From Azolla caroliniana (lineage: Eukaryota; Polypodiophyta), in the NCBI GenBank assembly GCA_043228905.1, contig JBHGNT010000009.1:9982001-10046000 (forward strand): a stretch of 64,000 bases of DNA, in the 5' to 3' direction. The notes under the pieces are model-generated. The model was not told the origin of the DNA. It saw only the letters and a list, made by a program, of their open reading frames with translations, and did not search any database. Shown piece after piece: positions 45,581 to 61,553 of this stretch. How positions within the stretch are numbered: position 1 is the first letter of the stretch; each line of letters begins with the position of its first letter. The position numbers were made by a program, and so were the translations under genes.

Positions 45581-46864
45581 AAAATTCTAATTTCCCACAC
45601 AATTGTCAATTTCATCATTGAATTCATATAGTTTGTTAAACTATTGGATCGCGGGGTTGAAATACTATCAATATGTAGATGACTTGTGAGATTCATGACC
45701 TCTTCTCAAGAATTGATTGCTTTTGGGAAGTCAAGTTCCTTCTTGTTGACTCTATACATTTTAGGCATAAATTCACTCTAACAAAATATGATAAGTTCAT
45801 TTACACCCTGTTTTGGAGTTCACCATGGTCACCAAAAGTGTTATTGTATGCCATCATGTGTAAGTATTAAACCTGGATGATGGCATACTTCTTATAAACA
45901 TGATGACACTTGTTATTGTGATACTTCCGATGCCTTGTCGGATTCTTATACTTCTGATATTTACAGTATTGGTACACCTTGGAAGACAGAATAACAAGTG
46001 CAATCCGAAAATAGCAATGCAAAAGAAGGCATAAGAGTTCAAAATGCAGTTACAAAAATAAGAAGAGCTTCCAAGCATACAAACACATTTGCTTTGTCTA
46101 CAAGAAGGCTTTCGACTTTGCATACATTCATGCATCGATCTCTTCTTACAAGCATCAAAGTTATGTTTGCTCTTGCTCACTCTCGCACTTAATCTGGAGT
46201 TCTTAATTGATTAGCAAGATTGTAATTTTAAATTTTTTGTCAAAGACTCATGTATCATGTGGTATTCATTGTTTGATCACCAATCATGTATCAATTTTTA
46301 TTTGAAATTGCAAATGTATGCCAAATTTTAAATAGAATTCTAGTTTGGAATTGCAAATAGTGTATTTTTCTCATGCATATGTTTTACTTATCAATCCATT
46401 GTATTTGATAAGTTCTTTCGCTGATTGAATTCTTTCCATCTCTTTAAATTAGTTCAAATTTACTGCGCTTGCTTAAATCCAGAAAAATGCTTGCTAGGTA
46501 ATACTCAACCGTTTTGAAATATGTATTTTCCTCTACGAAATTGTGAAGAAGACAAAGAAATGCATGTATAAAACAGACTTGAATACAAGCACTCTTCTCA
46601 AGCAAACGTTCTATACATTCTTAACTGCTACACATCTCAACGTATGAACAAGGTAATTCCAAATGTTTTTGTTTTCAGAAGGTAGGATTTACAATATACC
46701 TAAAAAATCTGAGGGTGAACAGTTACAATCTTATCTAGGATCTAGATAAGAGGCATTTCAAAAAGAGAGAAAAGAAAAGGATGGTACATACCCAAAGCCA
46801 CTTGAAATACCAACTTGCGTTGTTGTAGTAGTATATGGAAAGACGAGACATCATGGAACTCGAT
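45581..46864. other. Intergenic; 3' flank of the ZTL/FKF1-like gene
   Basis: AT-rich; no coding motifs. The right-hand part should include the 3' UTR of the minus-strand gene. Confidence 0.5.
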
Positions 46865-50080
<3,216 letters not shown>

Positions 50081-51618
50081 ATAATGGCTTTCATTACGAA
50101 AGAAAAAACACCACCATGCCTAAGTTACAACAAAGTATAGAACCCCTTGTATCTATCTATCTACGGATCGAAAGCCTACTACGACCCCAAACTCAATGCC
50201 ACCCTACACACCAATTCAAATGGCGAAAGAATATGATCCTATGTGACCTTGTAGAGTTCTCTCCCTTCATGCTTGAGATTTCGTGACTTCTCTAGCACTG
50301 TCAATCACCACAAAAGAAGTCCTTTTAGCTTTAGAGCATATTTTCTCACCCCAACTTGCGGATCAAAAGTGAAGGCATTCCGCGTATTCCAATTGAACCA
50401 TAGCCCCCCAATACCCCAAGAACTCAAAAAAAATTTGGACATGAGGCATCGGTTCCTTGTTCTCCATATGTGCAAAAACCCAACTGAAGGAAGATATGCT
50501 TACTCCAATTAGAGACATCCACATTGAATTGATACACCTCCAAACCATCATTGCCATCGGGAATGAAAGAAATCGTTGGCTACTATGTTCCAATTCCACC
50601 AAACAAAAGAAACACGACCCTTTAGTAATGTTTCCTTTTTCTAATGCGTCCCCCAATGGTAAAGCTCCAACCATAACTCTCCAAATAAATACCTTAACTT
50701 GTAGCATCAATCGAGAACACCAACCTGCCTTGATCACATGAAACCACCAAGTAATGGGCTTATGAAAACCCCATATCTTTACAACTCTTTCTTCCAACCA
50801 CTTATGTTTGTCAATTAACTTTTGATAACCAACACTTGTTGAAATCATAGTCAATCTCTTATTTCCAACAAACCTCCAATCAAGCTCTTGAGATCCCCCA
50901 TCTAAATCAGGATTTGGCTCATAAGAAGACAATATTTCTTGCAACTTATCCCAAATAAAAGTATAACCTTTTGGAATACAAAATGTTGATCTTGTTGTTC
51001 GAAAGGCCATTGATCTTCTTTGTGACACCAACATAGCATAACCCAATCTAGCCATCCGATTCAATTGAAGGTTAAGAATTTGTTTACCTTCCCACCTCAA
51101 CAACCTTCATGTCACCAAAACCTCCATTTGTAATGAATTGGCACATTCCCTTTCTTGTGGAGGATGCCATTCCACAAAATCCAACATACTTTGCCAAGAT
51201 GTCAACAAATGATTAACTATTAGAGACCTTGCACATTTGACATCCCTTTCAAAATTAATGACATTCCACCAATGAGCTTCAACCTTCATGTTTCCAAGCT
51301 TAATTCCGTTCTGAACTCTGTAAAGTATGCCACCATTTCTATCAAAGGTTGTACACCTTCAAACATAAATCGAATGAAAGTAAATCGGCGAGCCACCACA
51401 TGCTGATATAGATTCAATATTGATGCCCCACCAAGATGCGTCGGAGTACAAACATGATCCCATGCCAACCACGCCAATGTCCTTTTCCCTTTTCTTTTCC
51501 CTAACAACGCTCGCGTTGAGTGTGACACCATTCTAAGAGCTTTCTTCAACCATGGTAGCAAAAAAAGATAATAAGACACCATAGAGACCATAATTGATTG
51601 AACCACCTTAAGTCGTAC

Positions 51619-51785
51619 CATAGTTCTAGCCATACGTCCCATTCGTGTCATACTCAAACGCCAATATTCGTATCATACTCATACGTGAAAAGGCTCCAAG
51701 TATGATTGAAATCCATACGCGGTACATAGATATATTATATATACATATGGTGTATATGGTGTACATAGTGTGTGTGTGTGTGAGG

Positions 51786-51823
<38 letters not shown>

Positions 51824-52208
51824 ATGTGTGGTCTAGAGAGAGAAGCCCTGTTTTGCATGTGTGAGGAGACAGTGATTGAGTGTATATCTAGACTCTAGAG
51901 AGAGAGAGAGAGAGGAGCTATGGGTTTTGTCTGTGTGAGGGAGTATGTAATATGTATATTAGATATCTAGATTTTGTAGAGAGAGAAAATTTGTCAGTTC
52001 TCGTGTGAGAGAGAGAGAGAGAGAGTGTGTGTGTATGTGTGTCAGATGTCACTTCTATTCACAAAATATTATGAATATCAAAAATTAAAAAAACCCAAAA
52101 AAAGTCAAAAAAAAAAAGCCAAACGAATATCGCGTATCATACGCGTACGTTTGCAAACGTTTGCGTACGTCCAGTAAATTGGACGTACGCGAATATTAGG
52201 AACTATGA
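51619..52208. mobile_element. 590-bp non-autonomous hAT-like DNA transposon in LINE-3
   Basis: A perfect 8-bp target duplication AGTCGTAC flanks it (51611-51618 and 52209-52216), and the terminal inverted repeats begin CATAGTTC. Removing it and one duplicate joins the two LINE frames (WPFHVR to LKVVQSIMV). The interior holds long GT and GA runs and no transposase. The right end is packed with palindromes. An 8-bp duplication is typical of the hAT superfamily. Confidence 0.85.
52141..52191. repeat. Palindrome cluster near the right end of the hAT-like element
   Basis: TACGCGTA (52141-52148), CGTTTGCAAACG (52149-52160) and a perfect 11-bp-arm hairpin with a 6-base loop (52164-52191, arms GCGTACGTCCA/TGGACGTACGC) follow one another directly. 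Confidence 0.9.
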
Positions 52209-53078
52209 GTCGTACATGAAAAGGCCAGAATTGAGACCTCCAATACATAAACTTATCCTCCAACCTTTTGGATACCCACTGTATTAGTTTCACATGAGAA
52301 ACTTCCACCCCAATTGGATATCCAAGGTGACGACAAATCATACCATGATGTACTATCCTTCTTGACCACCCCAACCCTAACACATCTTGTTCTGTACATG
52401 AAATGATAACAGATTATACATATTAATTCTCAACCCGCATGCATTTGAAAACAATTCCCACACATCTCTTGTCTTACTAATATTTTCCTGATTAGGTGCC
52501 AAAAACATAATATGGTCATCTGCAAGAGCTTGAACAATACATGGCTTCTCTAATGGCAACCTTAGTCCAATCAATTCTTCCTCCATAGCAATATTCTGTA
52601 ACTTAACAAGAATAGGATGTGTCACAATAGTGAATAGTAAATGACTTATCGGGCATCCTTGTCTAATTGATCTCCGAATAGAAATAGGTTGTGTTACTCC
52701 TCCATTAAACATCATATGTGAAACCCAACCCTCTCCTAATGTGTATATCATCTTAGACATACGATCACCAAAACCCATATGAGACATCAAATGATTTATA
52801 AATGACCAATCCACATTATCATTGGCTTTCTCTATATCCAATTGTAGCAACACTAGATCTTGTTTAGATTCCTTTGCAAAGTCAATTGCCATTTGAGCAT
52901 TTAAAATATTATGCAAAATGGTGAATTTCATAATATCTACTTAACCTCTGAACATTTACAACAAATACTTCCCATGCTTCATACCCATCAATTTGAACAC
53001 AATAAGAAAATGCATCAATCAATTGACACATATAGGCATGGAAGACCTCATGATCTAGAAATGAGGAATTGAAAATGG

Positions 53079-53167
53079 TTGAGAATCAAGCTCAACATAG
53101 TCTACTATGTGAACACACCTTTGAGAATCTATGAGCACTCAAAGGTCAAAAGTCACCACTACCTTCT
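53079..53167 (+). repeat. Possible copia LTR fragment
   Basis: GGTTGAGAATCAAGCTCAACA resembles the LTR starts of Copia1 and the solo LTR at 39897. It is cut off by the Gypsy B LTR after about 90 bases. Weak. Confidence 0.3.
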
Positions 53168-53546
53168 ACACATTAACTATGCCGACCATCTCTGAACGAA
53201 GGGATCGAGACGGACTCGAGCCTTGATCGGCATCCCATACCACCACCATGGCATCGAGTCGTACCTGGTACTGGCATGCTCGCTACAAGAGTTTGGTCAC
53301 CGCAAGATCACAGTCTTGATGTAATCAAATGATGTCCCTACTGAGGGTAGCTAGGCCTCAAATTGATAACCATACCTAAGGCCCCCAAGCAAGTTCACAC
53401 TTGGCTCTTATGGGTTGTCTCAATTCCTAGGATTAAAAGTAATCCGCCTTTCTTTATACTCTCGATTAACCTTCACACTTTATCCTCGTGTGTAGAATAC
53501 TACGGTACAACTTACCACGAGATAAATTATGGTCATGCCCGTAACA
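53168..53546 (-). repeat. Truncated Gypsy B LTR
   Basis: It is homologous to 21972-22427 and ends, on the plus strand, in GGTCATGCCCGTAACA, the intact family LTR terminus. Its inner end is truncated at about 53168, and no Gypsy B interior adjoins it. Confidence 0.85.
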
Positions 53547-54694
53547 CCAACATGACGTGGTTTTATCTCCACTCATCCTCCATCTTGCTTATTTGTTGCT
53601 TTCGGCTTTCTATGCCATCCACTTTATTTCTCGACATAATTGACGTGTCCATTCTAAATTTGATAGATGCTACATAACGAGCAAAGTTTCCTTGTGAGCA
53701 CCACTAGGTTCATGTTTGCAAGCCTCTCTACTTGTTTGTTGTTTCATTGTTCTTTGCACATGTATACATCTTTTGAGAGAGAATTTAGGTCGAACAAAAA
53801 AAATGTTCTCTCATGAGTGTTACTAGGTTCATTTGTGCAAGTCTCCCTTCTTGTTCCTTGATTCATTACTCCTTTGCCCATGTATATGTCTTTTGAGAGA
53901 TTTGTGTGTCTGCGTGTGGGCGCGCTTATGAGAACAAGTGTGATAAATTTTAGTTTAAAGTTAGTTCTAAGACCAATCCTTATTAATGACAATTTTCATG
54001 TGCCAAAGGTTTTGTTAATCACGTACTATTTTCTCCCTTGGCCTTCTAATATGCATTCTAAATTCTTCACACCAATATTTTAGGGCGATCATTGAAAGAG
54101 AGAGATAATGTTTGTGGCTTTCTAAGAGGCACGCATATAAGTGTACAATTAAACATTGCCCAAAGAACATATTGTGCATATGGATACTTTCATATAGAGA
54201 AGATTTATGTTAGGCATGGAATTCTTTCTTTCTTTGCCATCGGATCCATGTGAACCTAAGCCTTTTTGGAATATGTTTTCATCAAAAAGTCATTCCTCAA
54301 GGTTTATATCTTCCTTTCCTATCATAGTGCATGCCATACATCTCAATCTTGTAGGTTTTAGCATTAGTACCCACCATGCAAGTGGGTGACGAGAACCCTG
54401 TGAAAATCTTATAGCATAAAAATTCCTTCTTTTGCTCGGTTACTTTTCACCTTTTCATGTCTCAACCATCTTGTGCCTTAACACTAAATACCCAAGGGGA
54501 ACCAAAAACATTATTATGTGAATGAACAACATATTAGACTACATTGCCATTAAATGTCTCATTTGTATCATTCATATATGATAAATAATGTTATATTTAT
54601 AGTATTTTAGATAATAGCTATCATATCATAAATGCATCATACTTGTCTCATTCTGTAGTAACTTCAAAATTCATCAATGGTGTAACCAACCATT
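53547..54694. other. Intergenic, including an old tandem repeat
   Basis: Two blocks at about 53693-53787 and 53812-53905 share ACTAGGTTCAT and CATGTATA..TCTTTTGAGAGA and are about 80 percent alike. There is no coding evidence. Confidence 0.45.
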
Positions 54695-55208
54695 TGTTGG
54701 GAATTCAGTCCCTCCGGATGGGATTCGGATGAGAACCGGACGAGCCGAAGGAAGGAACCGGACCGGACGGATCCGGAAGGTATCCGGATGAATCCGAACC
54801 CAGGGACATATCTGTAAATATGTTTCTAGAGTGCCTATCATGGCCATATTTGTAAATAGTCCTAAATTCATATAAGTATAAATATGACTTAGGGCAATCA
54901 CCTATTAACAATGTGTGAGTGTAGAGATATTGTTGTATAGACACAGAGAGAGCGAGAGAGAGCAAGATATTGAAAGTTTTTCTGTTGTAACCATCGGTTG
55001 GCGAAAACATAGGGCTCGAGGTCGTTGCCTCTAAGTCTCACAATGTATCCTCTTCTTATAGTGATAGTTTGAGTCAGTGGGCCCCCGTGGTTTTTCCTTA
55101 TTAGGGTTTTACATGTTAACATCTTGTGTCTATATTATTTCTATTTTCTGTTTTCTTCCATTGAGTGTTTAAGATTCGGTTGTGGCCGAGCGCCATTTCC
55201 TCACAATA
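54695..55208 (+). repeat. 5' LTR of Copia3
   Basis: It starts TGTTGGGAATTCAGTCCCTC and contains AAGTATAAATATGAC, a likely TATA region, near 54881. It ends CTCACAATA, where the 3' copy has CTCACAACA. Confidence 0.85.
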
Positions 55209-55229
55209 TGGTATCAACGCGAACAACAT

Positions 55230-58200
55230 ATGGAAGAGTCATTCGGAAGCATGTTCAAGCTCACCGGCTCCAACTATCTAGTGTGGAAGTCGAAGATGAG
55301 GGACATGCTCATGGTCAAAGATCTCTGGCTGTCGGTACAGTTTGGGGACAAGAAATCGGAGAAGATCAATGCCACGACATGGGAGGTGATGCATACAAAG
55401 ACGACGTCATACATCCGGTGCTTCATCGACATGAGCCTGAACAACAACTTTAATGAAGAAAGTAAGACACATGTGCTCTGGAAAAAATCGGTACCATGCT
55501 AGAGAGCAAGAACGCCGTAAATCAGGTTTCGGCATTCCAGAACTTAGTGAGACTCCGGTACCAAGACGGATCTAGTATGGAGGAGCACATGAATGCTTTA
55601 CATGGGCTCATAAATCAGACGACCTCGCTTGACGTACCTCTAGCCGATGAGGTACTCACGTTGTTGTTGCTCAGTTCCCTCCAGGATAGTTGGGAGACGC
55701 TAGTTGTCACTTTGGGCAACGCTGGGCCGGAAGGAAAACACCTATCCCTCACAAGAGTAAAGTCGAGCTTGTTGGATGAAGAAGCTTGCCGAAAGGACCG
55801 GGAATCCAGAACTGATCCGAAGGCCTTGGTTATGGAAGACGACCATAACCGGGGAAGAGGCCAGATTCAGAGTTCCCAAAACCGGGACAAATCAGGGATG
55901 AGGTCAAAGTCAAGGGGGAGGCCCACATGCTTTTATTGTGGAAATCCGGGGCACTTCTAGAAGAATTGCCAACACTTCCGGAAAACCAAAGGGGGAGCCG
56001 ACATTTCGAAACTGAAGAAGATTTCGGAAAGGAGAGGAACGTCCACGATTGTGACATGTGAAGAAGAATAGCTGCTAATCACCGATGAGAGTGAGCTACA
56101 CCTTGTTAGCGACGAAACGACATGGGTGGTCGACTCCGGAGTGTTGTTCCACATGACTCCTGACCGGAAGTGCTTCTCATCTTACAAAGCCAGAGATCAC
56201 GGTTCTGTCCAGATGGGAAATGAAGGTGCATGCCGAATTGTCGGCATAGGAGATGTGTGGATGACGACATCAACTAGGTGCAAGTTGTTACTGAAGGATG
56301 TCTGACACGTTCCAGAGGTTTAGTAGAACCTGATATCAGCCGGTCGGCTAGATGATGAAGGCTACACGGAATAGAGTCATGAAGTTCAACAAAGGAAACC
56401 TTATCGTGGCTCAAGCCCAGAAGATCAACACATTGTACATGATGCATGCCCGGATATGCCGGGAGGAAGTGAACGTAGCATCCGACAATGCCGGCAAGTT
56501 GTAGCACAAGAGGTTGTGTCACATGAGCCAGAAAGGGATGAGAAGACTTGTCGAATATAACCTCATTCCGGAGGTGAAGGAAGTGCAGCTTGAGAAGTGC
56601 ACCGATTGCTTGGCTGGCAAGCAAAACCGAACCTCTTTCCGGTCAAGACCACTGTTGCGACGGATTGCACCGCTAGAACTTGTGCATACCGATTTATGCC
56701 AAGTGGCCACGAAGTCACATGTCGGATCGCAGTACTTCGTGACGTTCATAGACGATCACAACCGGAAGTTGTGGGTCTCACCACTGAAGACGAAGGACCA
56801 GGTATTATCCGTCTTCAAGGAATTCCATGCAAGGGTGGAAAGGGAAACTAGTCGGAAGCTGAAGGCAGTTCAAGTAGATAACGAAGGAGAATACCAAGGG
56901 CAGTTCGAGGAGTACTGCCGATCAAAAGGAATCCAACTCGAATTTACTATGCCAAAGACACTAGAGCCAAATGGATTGGCCGAAAGGATGAACCAGACTG
57001 TGATGGAGACAGTCCAGAGCATGTTGGCACATGCAATGTTGTCTAAGACGTTTTGGGTTGAGGTGCTGTTGATAGCAACGTACGTGATAAACAGATCACC
57101 CTCAGCACCATTGGAAGGAGACACACCACAGAGAGTATGGACCGGTAACATCTGAAGTTGTTTGGTTGTCTCACTTACGTGCATTTTGCAAAGGACAAGA
57201 GAGTAAAATTGGATCCGAAGTTCTGACCATCCATATTCCTTGGATACGGTGACGATGAGTTCGGTTACCGAGTGTGGGACTTGGTTGACAAGAAGATGTT
57301 CCAGAGTCGAGACACAGTCTTCATGGAAGACAAGACTATTGTCGACTGGGAGTCGGAGAAGAAGATAGTGCACTCCGGGTTGACCGACAAAGATCGGTTG
57401 GAAGATGCTAGGACACATTCGGTTGGAAGATGGATGTTAGACGAGGACCATGATGAACTGGTTGGATTCGTAGAAAGACCCGAACCGACAAAAGAAGAAA
57501 CACCAGAACCGTACAAGACCCTGAATTGGATTTGGATGAAGAACAAACGGAGGAACCGGTGGCCGAAGACCAAGGAAGAAGATATCGCCTAAGGGAGAGA
57601 AGAGCCCCCTGGAGATTTCCGGATGCGGAGCATGTGTTGCTGACCAACGAGGGGGAGCCGAAAAGCTTCGAAGAAGCAAAGAAAGACACCCACATCTGCA
57701 AGTGGTTAAGTGCCATGCAGGATGAGATGGATTCCCTGCGTGAGAACCACACATATGAATTGACAGAGTTGCCGAAAGGAAAGAGAGCTCTCCGGAACAA
57801 GTGGGTGTACAAGCTGAAACCGGGAGACGTCGGAAATCCACCAACGTACAAAGCCCGCATTATGGTAACGGGCTTCCAGCAGAAGAAGGGAGTGGATTTC
57901 AACGAGATCTTTCCCCCGGTAGTAAAGATGACATCAATCCGGATTGTGTTGAGCATAGCAGCAAGCATGGACCTCAAGGTCAAGCAACTAGATGTCAAGA
58001 CGACGTTCCTGCATGGTGACCTCGAAGAAGAGATCTGCATGCAACAGCGAGAGGGATTTGTCAAGAAAGGGAAGGAGCACCTGGTATGCCGGTTGAAGAA
58101 GAGCTTATACGGATTGAAGCAAGCTCCCGGGTGATGGTACTGGAAGTTCGACTCCTTCATGAAAGATCAAGGATACCACAAGACGCATGTTGACCACTGT

Positions 58201-59200
58201 GTATTTGTGAAAAATTTCGATGGAGGAGACTTCTTGATACTCCTGCTATATGTGGATGACATGCTGATCAAGGACAAGACTGAACCAAAATCGGGAATCT
58301 GAAGAAGCCCTTGAACCGGACCTTCTCAATGAAAGATTTGGGTTCGACAAGATAGATACTAGGGATGCACATAGTCCGGAACCGGACGAATAAGCTATTG
58401 TGGCTGTCATAGGAGAAGTATGTGACAAATGTGCTTCAACGGTTCAAGATGACAGATGTGAAGCCGGTCGAGTCGACACTTCTGACAAACTACAAGCTGT
58501 TTGGAAAGCAAAGTCCGAAGACCAAGACGGAGAAGTCAGAGATGATGAAGATACCATATGCCTCCGCCGTCGGGAGCTTGATGTACGCAATGGTGTGTAC
58601 CTGGCTGGATATCGGATATGTTGTCAGAGTGGTCAACGGGTTTATGAGCAATCCGGGAAGAGAACACTGGACCGCGGTCAAGTGGATACTCTGGTACTTG
58701 AAAGGCACCTCGAGTATGTGCCTCAGAGTCGGCTCAGGAAAACCCCAACTTGAAGGATTCACAAATTCGGATATGTCGGCTAATGCGGATACCAACCGGT
58801 CTACATTTGGATATGTCATGACTTATGCAAGGGGAGCCGTATCATGGCAGTCGAGGCTGCAGAAGTCAGTTGCATGGTCGACAACGGAAGCGGAGTACAT
58901 GGCGGTTGTAGAAGTTGGCAAAGAGGTAATCTGGATGAAGGACTTCATCAGAGAGCTAGGGATCTTACAGGAGGAATTTTGGCTCCACTACGATAGTCAA
59001 AGTGCCATCCACCTCGCGAAGAACACAGCCTACAATTCCCGGACCACGCACATCCAGAGAAGATATCACTGGCTCTAGGAGAAGGTAGAAGATAAAGAGT
59101 TCTTGCTGATGAAGATCCATACAAAGGGAAATGGGTCGGACATGTTGACCAAGGTACTATTAACCAACAAGTTGGATGTGTGCGGAGACGGATCGGATTG
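55230..59200 (+). pseudogene. Copia3 gag-pol, broken
   Basis: Gag starts at 55230 (MEESFGSMFKLTGSNYL). A frameshift near 55490 is followed by the rest of gag and a zinc knuckle CFYCGNPGHF at about 55928, with a stop at the next codon. The protease VDSG is at about 56128. The integrase (56514-57155) carries CTDCLAGKQNRTSF, HTDLC, QVDNEGEY where DNGGEY is usual, and GLAERMNQ. The RT covers 57526-58134 and onward, with YVDDM at about 58250. RNase H is at 58422-59078 (STTEAEYMAVVEVGKE). Numerous stops and frameshifts make it inactive. Confidence 0.92.
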
Positions 59201-59220
59201 ACAAGACATCCCATGCCGGA

Positions 59221-59234
59221 GTGAAGGGGGAGTT
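59221..59234 (+). promoter_or_regulatory. Polypurine tract of Copia3
   Basis: GTGAAGGGGGAGTT directly precedes the 3' LTR. Confidence 0.85.
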
Positions 59235-59753
59235 TGTTGGGAATTCGGTCCCTCCAGATGATAATCGGACGAGCCAAAGAAAGGAACCCGACTGGACGGA
59301 TCCGGAAGGTATCCAGATGAATCCGGTGTGAACCGGATCCAAGAACATATTTGTAAATATGTTTCTAGAGTACCTGTCATAGCCATATTTGTAAATAGTC
59401 CTAAAGTCATATAAGTATAAACATGACTTAGGGCAATCACCTATTAACAATGTGTGTGTGTAGAGATATTGTTGTATAGACACACAGAGAGCTTGAGAGA
59501 GAGAGCGCGAGATACAGAAAGTTTTTTTGTTGTAACCGTCGAGTGGCGAAGACATAGGGCCCGAGGTCGTTGCCTCTGAGTCTCGCATTGTATCCTCTTC
59601 TTATAGTGATAGTTTGAGTCTATGGGCTCCCGTGGTTTTTCCTTATTAGGGTTTTCCACGTTAACATCTTGTGTCTATCTTATTTCTATTTTCTGTTTTC
59701 TTCCATCGAGTGTTTAAGACTCGGTTGTGGCCGAGCGCTATTTCCTCACAACA
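59235..59753 (+). repeat. 3' LTR of Copia3
   Basis: It starts TGTTGGGAATTCGGTCCCTC and ends CCTCACAACA. Confidence 0.85.
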
Positions 59754-60069
59754 TCAACAATAGTTGCATGATTGAAGATACATTTTTTGCATGTGTATAA
59801 CTTGTGTTTGAGACCTTCCCATGGATCCACAAGTTATTCTCAAAGCTATATATACATTCATTACCTACGAAATATATGAATGCAATTTGACTATAGTCTA
59901 CATCCACATTCACCCAAGTTCTGTCCGATATGCAATTTAGTGATCTATCTTCATTTACATGCACCCCTAAACTGGACCAACCATACAAATGGTTGAATGT
60001 CATGTTAGTTTGGATAAGGAATTGTTACGAGAGAAATCCCTTGATATTTGCACAAGTTTTGTTGTCATA
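59754..60069. other. Short unassigned stretch between Copia3 and a LINE fragment
   Basis: No coding motifs and no recognisable repeat. Confidence 0.4.
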
Positions 60070-60930
60070 ACATAAATTGGATTAAACCAATCCATAAAAG
60101 AGGAGATAAAAATTTGGTGTCCAACTACCAAGCAAACATGGCAATTAGCTTGGTTATGGCCAAGCTATATAGCCCTAATATGGAACAAAAGATTATTTCA
60201 TGGGGTTGAGCATCATCTCAAACGATCACTTGGTCAACTGAAACATTCCACTATTGATCATTTGGTTACACTTGGGGTAATTATGAAACAGAGTTAACTT
60301 CAAGGGGAAATTGTTGTTTTGTGGACATTCAAGGAAACCTTTGCCATTGTACCAAGGATCGAGCTTTGGAAAAAAAGAATGATAGGGATCGGAATAAGTA
60401 TTAGAGTATAGATCAATTGTAGCATGATATATATGATCAAGTTGGATACCAATTGAAAATGGATAGTGGTTCCTTAGAACCCTTCATGAGCAACATGGGG
60501 GTGAAGCAAGGGTGTCCACTCTATCCCATACTCTTTGGTCTATGCATAGATAAACTAGAAGAAATAGTGAATAAGGTTGCAAAAGAAGAAGAATTAAATG
60601 GCCCAAAAGCCATGCAAGGGCCTTTTCCTTATGCTCTTATATATTGACAATGTTGTGTTATTCTTGTATACTTTGTATCAACAAGCTAGTTGCTAACATG
60701 GACAACAAAAGTGAAGGCATTAAAGGCAATGCAACCAAGACACTACCAGACATTTAAATACTAGGAAGATCCATATACAAGTGGTTCACAGATTCAAACA
60801 TCTTGGTATTAGTGTTCAATCTATGAATATGTGGGTGTGTGTTGCGAATTTAGACTTTGAAGCGGGACAATGTGGCCAAAGTGATACTAGGGGATGGGAA
60901 GCAAGATTGATGGGGAACATAAAATGAGAG
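60070..60930 (+). mobile_element. Decayed LINE-2 family fragment
   Basis: It aligns by eye with 43700-44640: a GGATTAAACCAATC start, an ACATTCCACTATTGATCATTTGGT segment (quoted by its key words), a 64-codon frame with SNMGVKQGCPLYPILFGLC, and an end at CCAAAGTGATACTAGGGGATG. Frameshifts and stops occur throughout. Confidence 0.8.
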
Positions 60931-61193
60931 CATTATATAGATAATAGAGCTAGTGATGGTTACCACTCCCACCACCACCACCACCACAGGGAGCTCAGTT
61001 GCAAGTATTGCCAACACTAGAATTGTACGTACGGATACACTCTTATTAGTTTATTGTCATTCGTATCGTAGCGACGGTTCCTACGGATCTCGGAAAAAAC
61101 ATGATTATTTACGTTCTTGTCTCCTCTTTGTGATTAGTGTGATTGCTGCAAAATAGAAGCAAAGGGTTTAGAAAATGCATTGATTTTCCCTCC
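60931..61193. other. 5' flank of the PPR gene
   Basis: It contains a (CCA) run at about 60970-60990 and no clear promoter motif. Confidence 0.4.
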
Positions 61194-61553
61194 ACCAATC
61201 TTAAGAACAGAGCAATCGCGATAAATGGCGTAGATGATGCATGAAGAGCTCACATTTGCTGCCTTAATCAAGACCGGTACAAAGAAGAAGGATCTGTACA
61301 CAGGTAGAAAGCTTCATGCTGATATTCATAGAAGGTGTTTGCTTCAAAGGAGCCCTTATCTGGGAAACACTTTACCAATCTTAAGAACAAAGCAATCGCC
61401 ATCCATGGGGTAGATGATGCATGAAGAGCTCACGTTTGCTGCCTTAATCAAGACCTGTACCAAGAAGAAGGATCTGTACACAGGTAGAAAGCTTCATGCT
61501 GATATTCATAGAAAGTGTTTGCTTCAAAGGAGCCCTTATCTGGGAAACACTTT
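61194..61553. repeat. 180-bp tandem duplication over the start of the PPR gene
   Basis: Units 61194-61373 and 61374-61553 both begin ACCAATCTTAAGAACA and both include TAG ATG ATG CAT. They differ at roughly eight positions (about 95 percent identity). The length is exactly 60 codons. Confidence 0.93.
61234..61413 (+). CDS. 59-codon upstream frame: duplicated N-terminus of the PPR gene
   Basis: The first duplication unit has its own ATG ATG start (MMHEELTFAALIKTG) and the same first PPR half-motif as the real gene. It runs into the second unit and stops at TAG 61411-61413, immediately before the gene's ATG at 61414. It could be translated as an upstream frame or may be the original start before duplication. 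In the motif ALIKTC the Cys is Gly here. Confidence 0.5.
   Translation: MMHEELTFAALIKTGTKKKDLYTGRKLHADIHRRCLLQRSPYLGNTLPILRTKQSPSMG

Larger units (their letters stand above)
50085..52935 (-). mobile_element. LINE-3: non-LTR retrotransposon, RT to C-terminus, interrupted
   Basis: The RT frame is 52377-52931 (ILHNILNAQMAIDFAKES, LDIEKANDNVDW, RQGCPISHLLF, active-site box QALADDHIMFL). Pieces follow at 52217-52383, 51286-51610, 51107-51289 and 50363-51103. The last holds a reverse-transcriptase zinc-binding segment (VKVFIWRVMVGALPLG, CFFCLVELEHSSQRFLSFP). The region between RT and zinc-binding part is split by a DNA transposon (51619-52208). The endonuclease part is missing. Confidence 0.82.
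54695..59753 (+). mobile_element. Copia3: older Tnt1/Tork-like Ty1/copia retrotransposon
   Basis: LTRs 54695-55208 and 59235-59753 start TGTTGGGAATTC and differ by roughly 8-10 percent with indels. It has a primer site TGGTATCAAC at 55209 and a polypurine tract GTGAAGGGGGAGTT at 59221-59234. The proteins are close relatives of Copia2. I found no matching target duplication at its ends. Confidence 0.9.

Noticed and set aside
52490-52530. LADD in place of YADD in the LINE-3 RT as a disabling change
   Set aside because: The QALADD form is, as far as I recall, normal in this plant LINE family, so it is not evidence of loss.
54685-59760. Target duplication for Copia3
   Set aside because: CCATT on the left and TCAAC on the right do not match under any small shift of the LTR ends that I tried.
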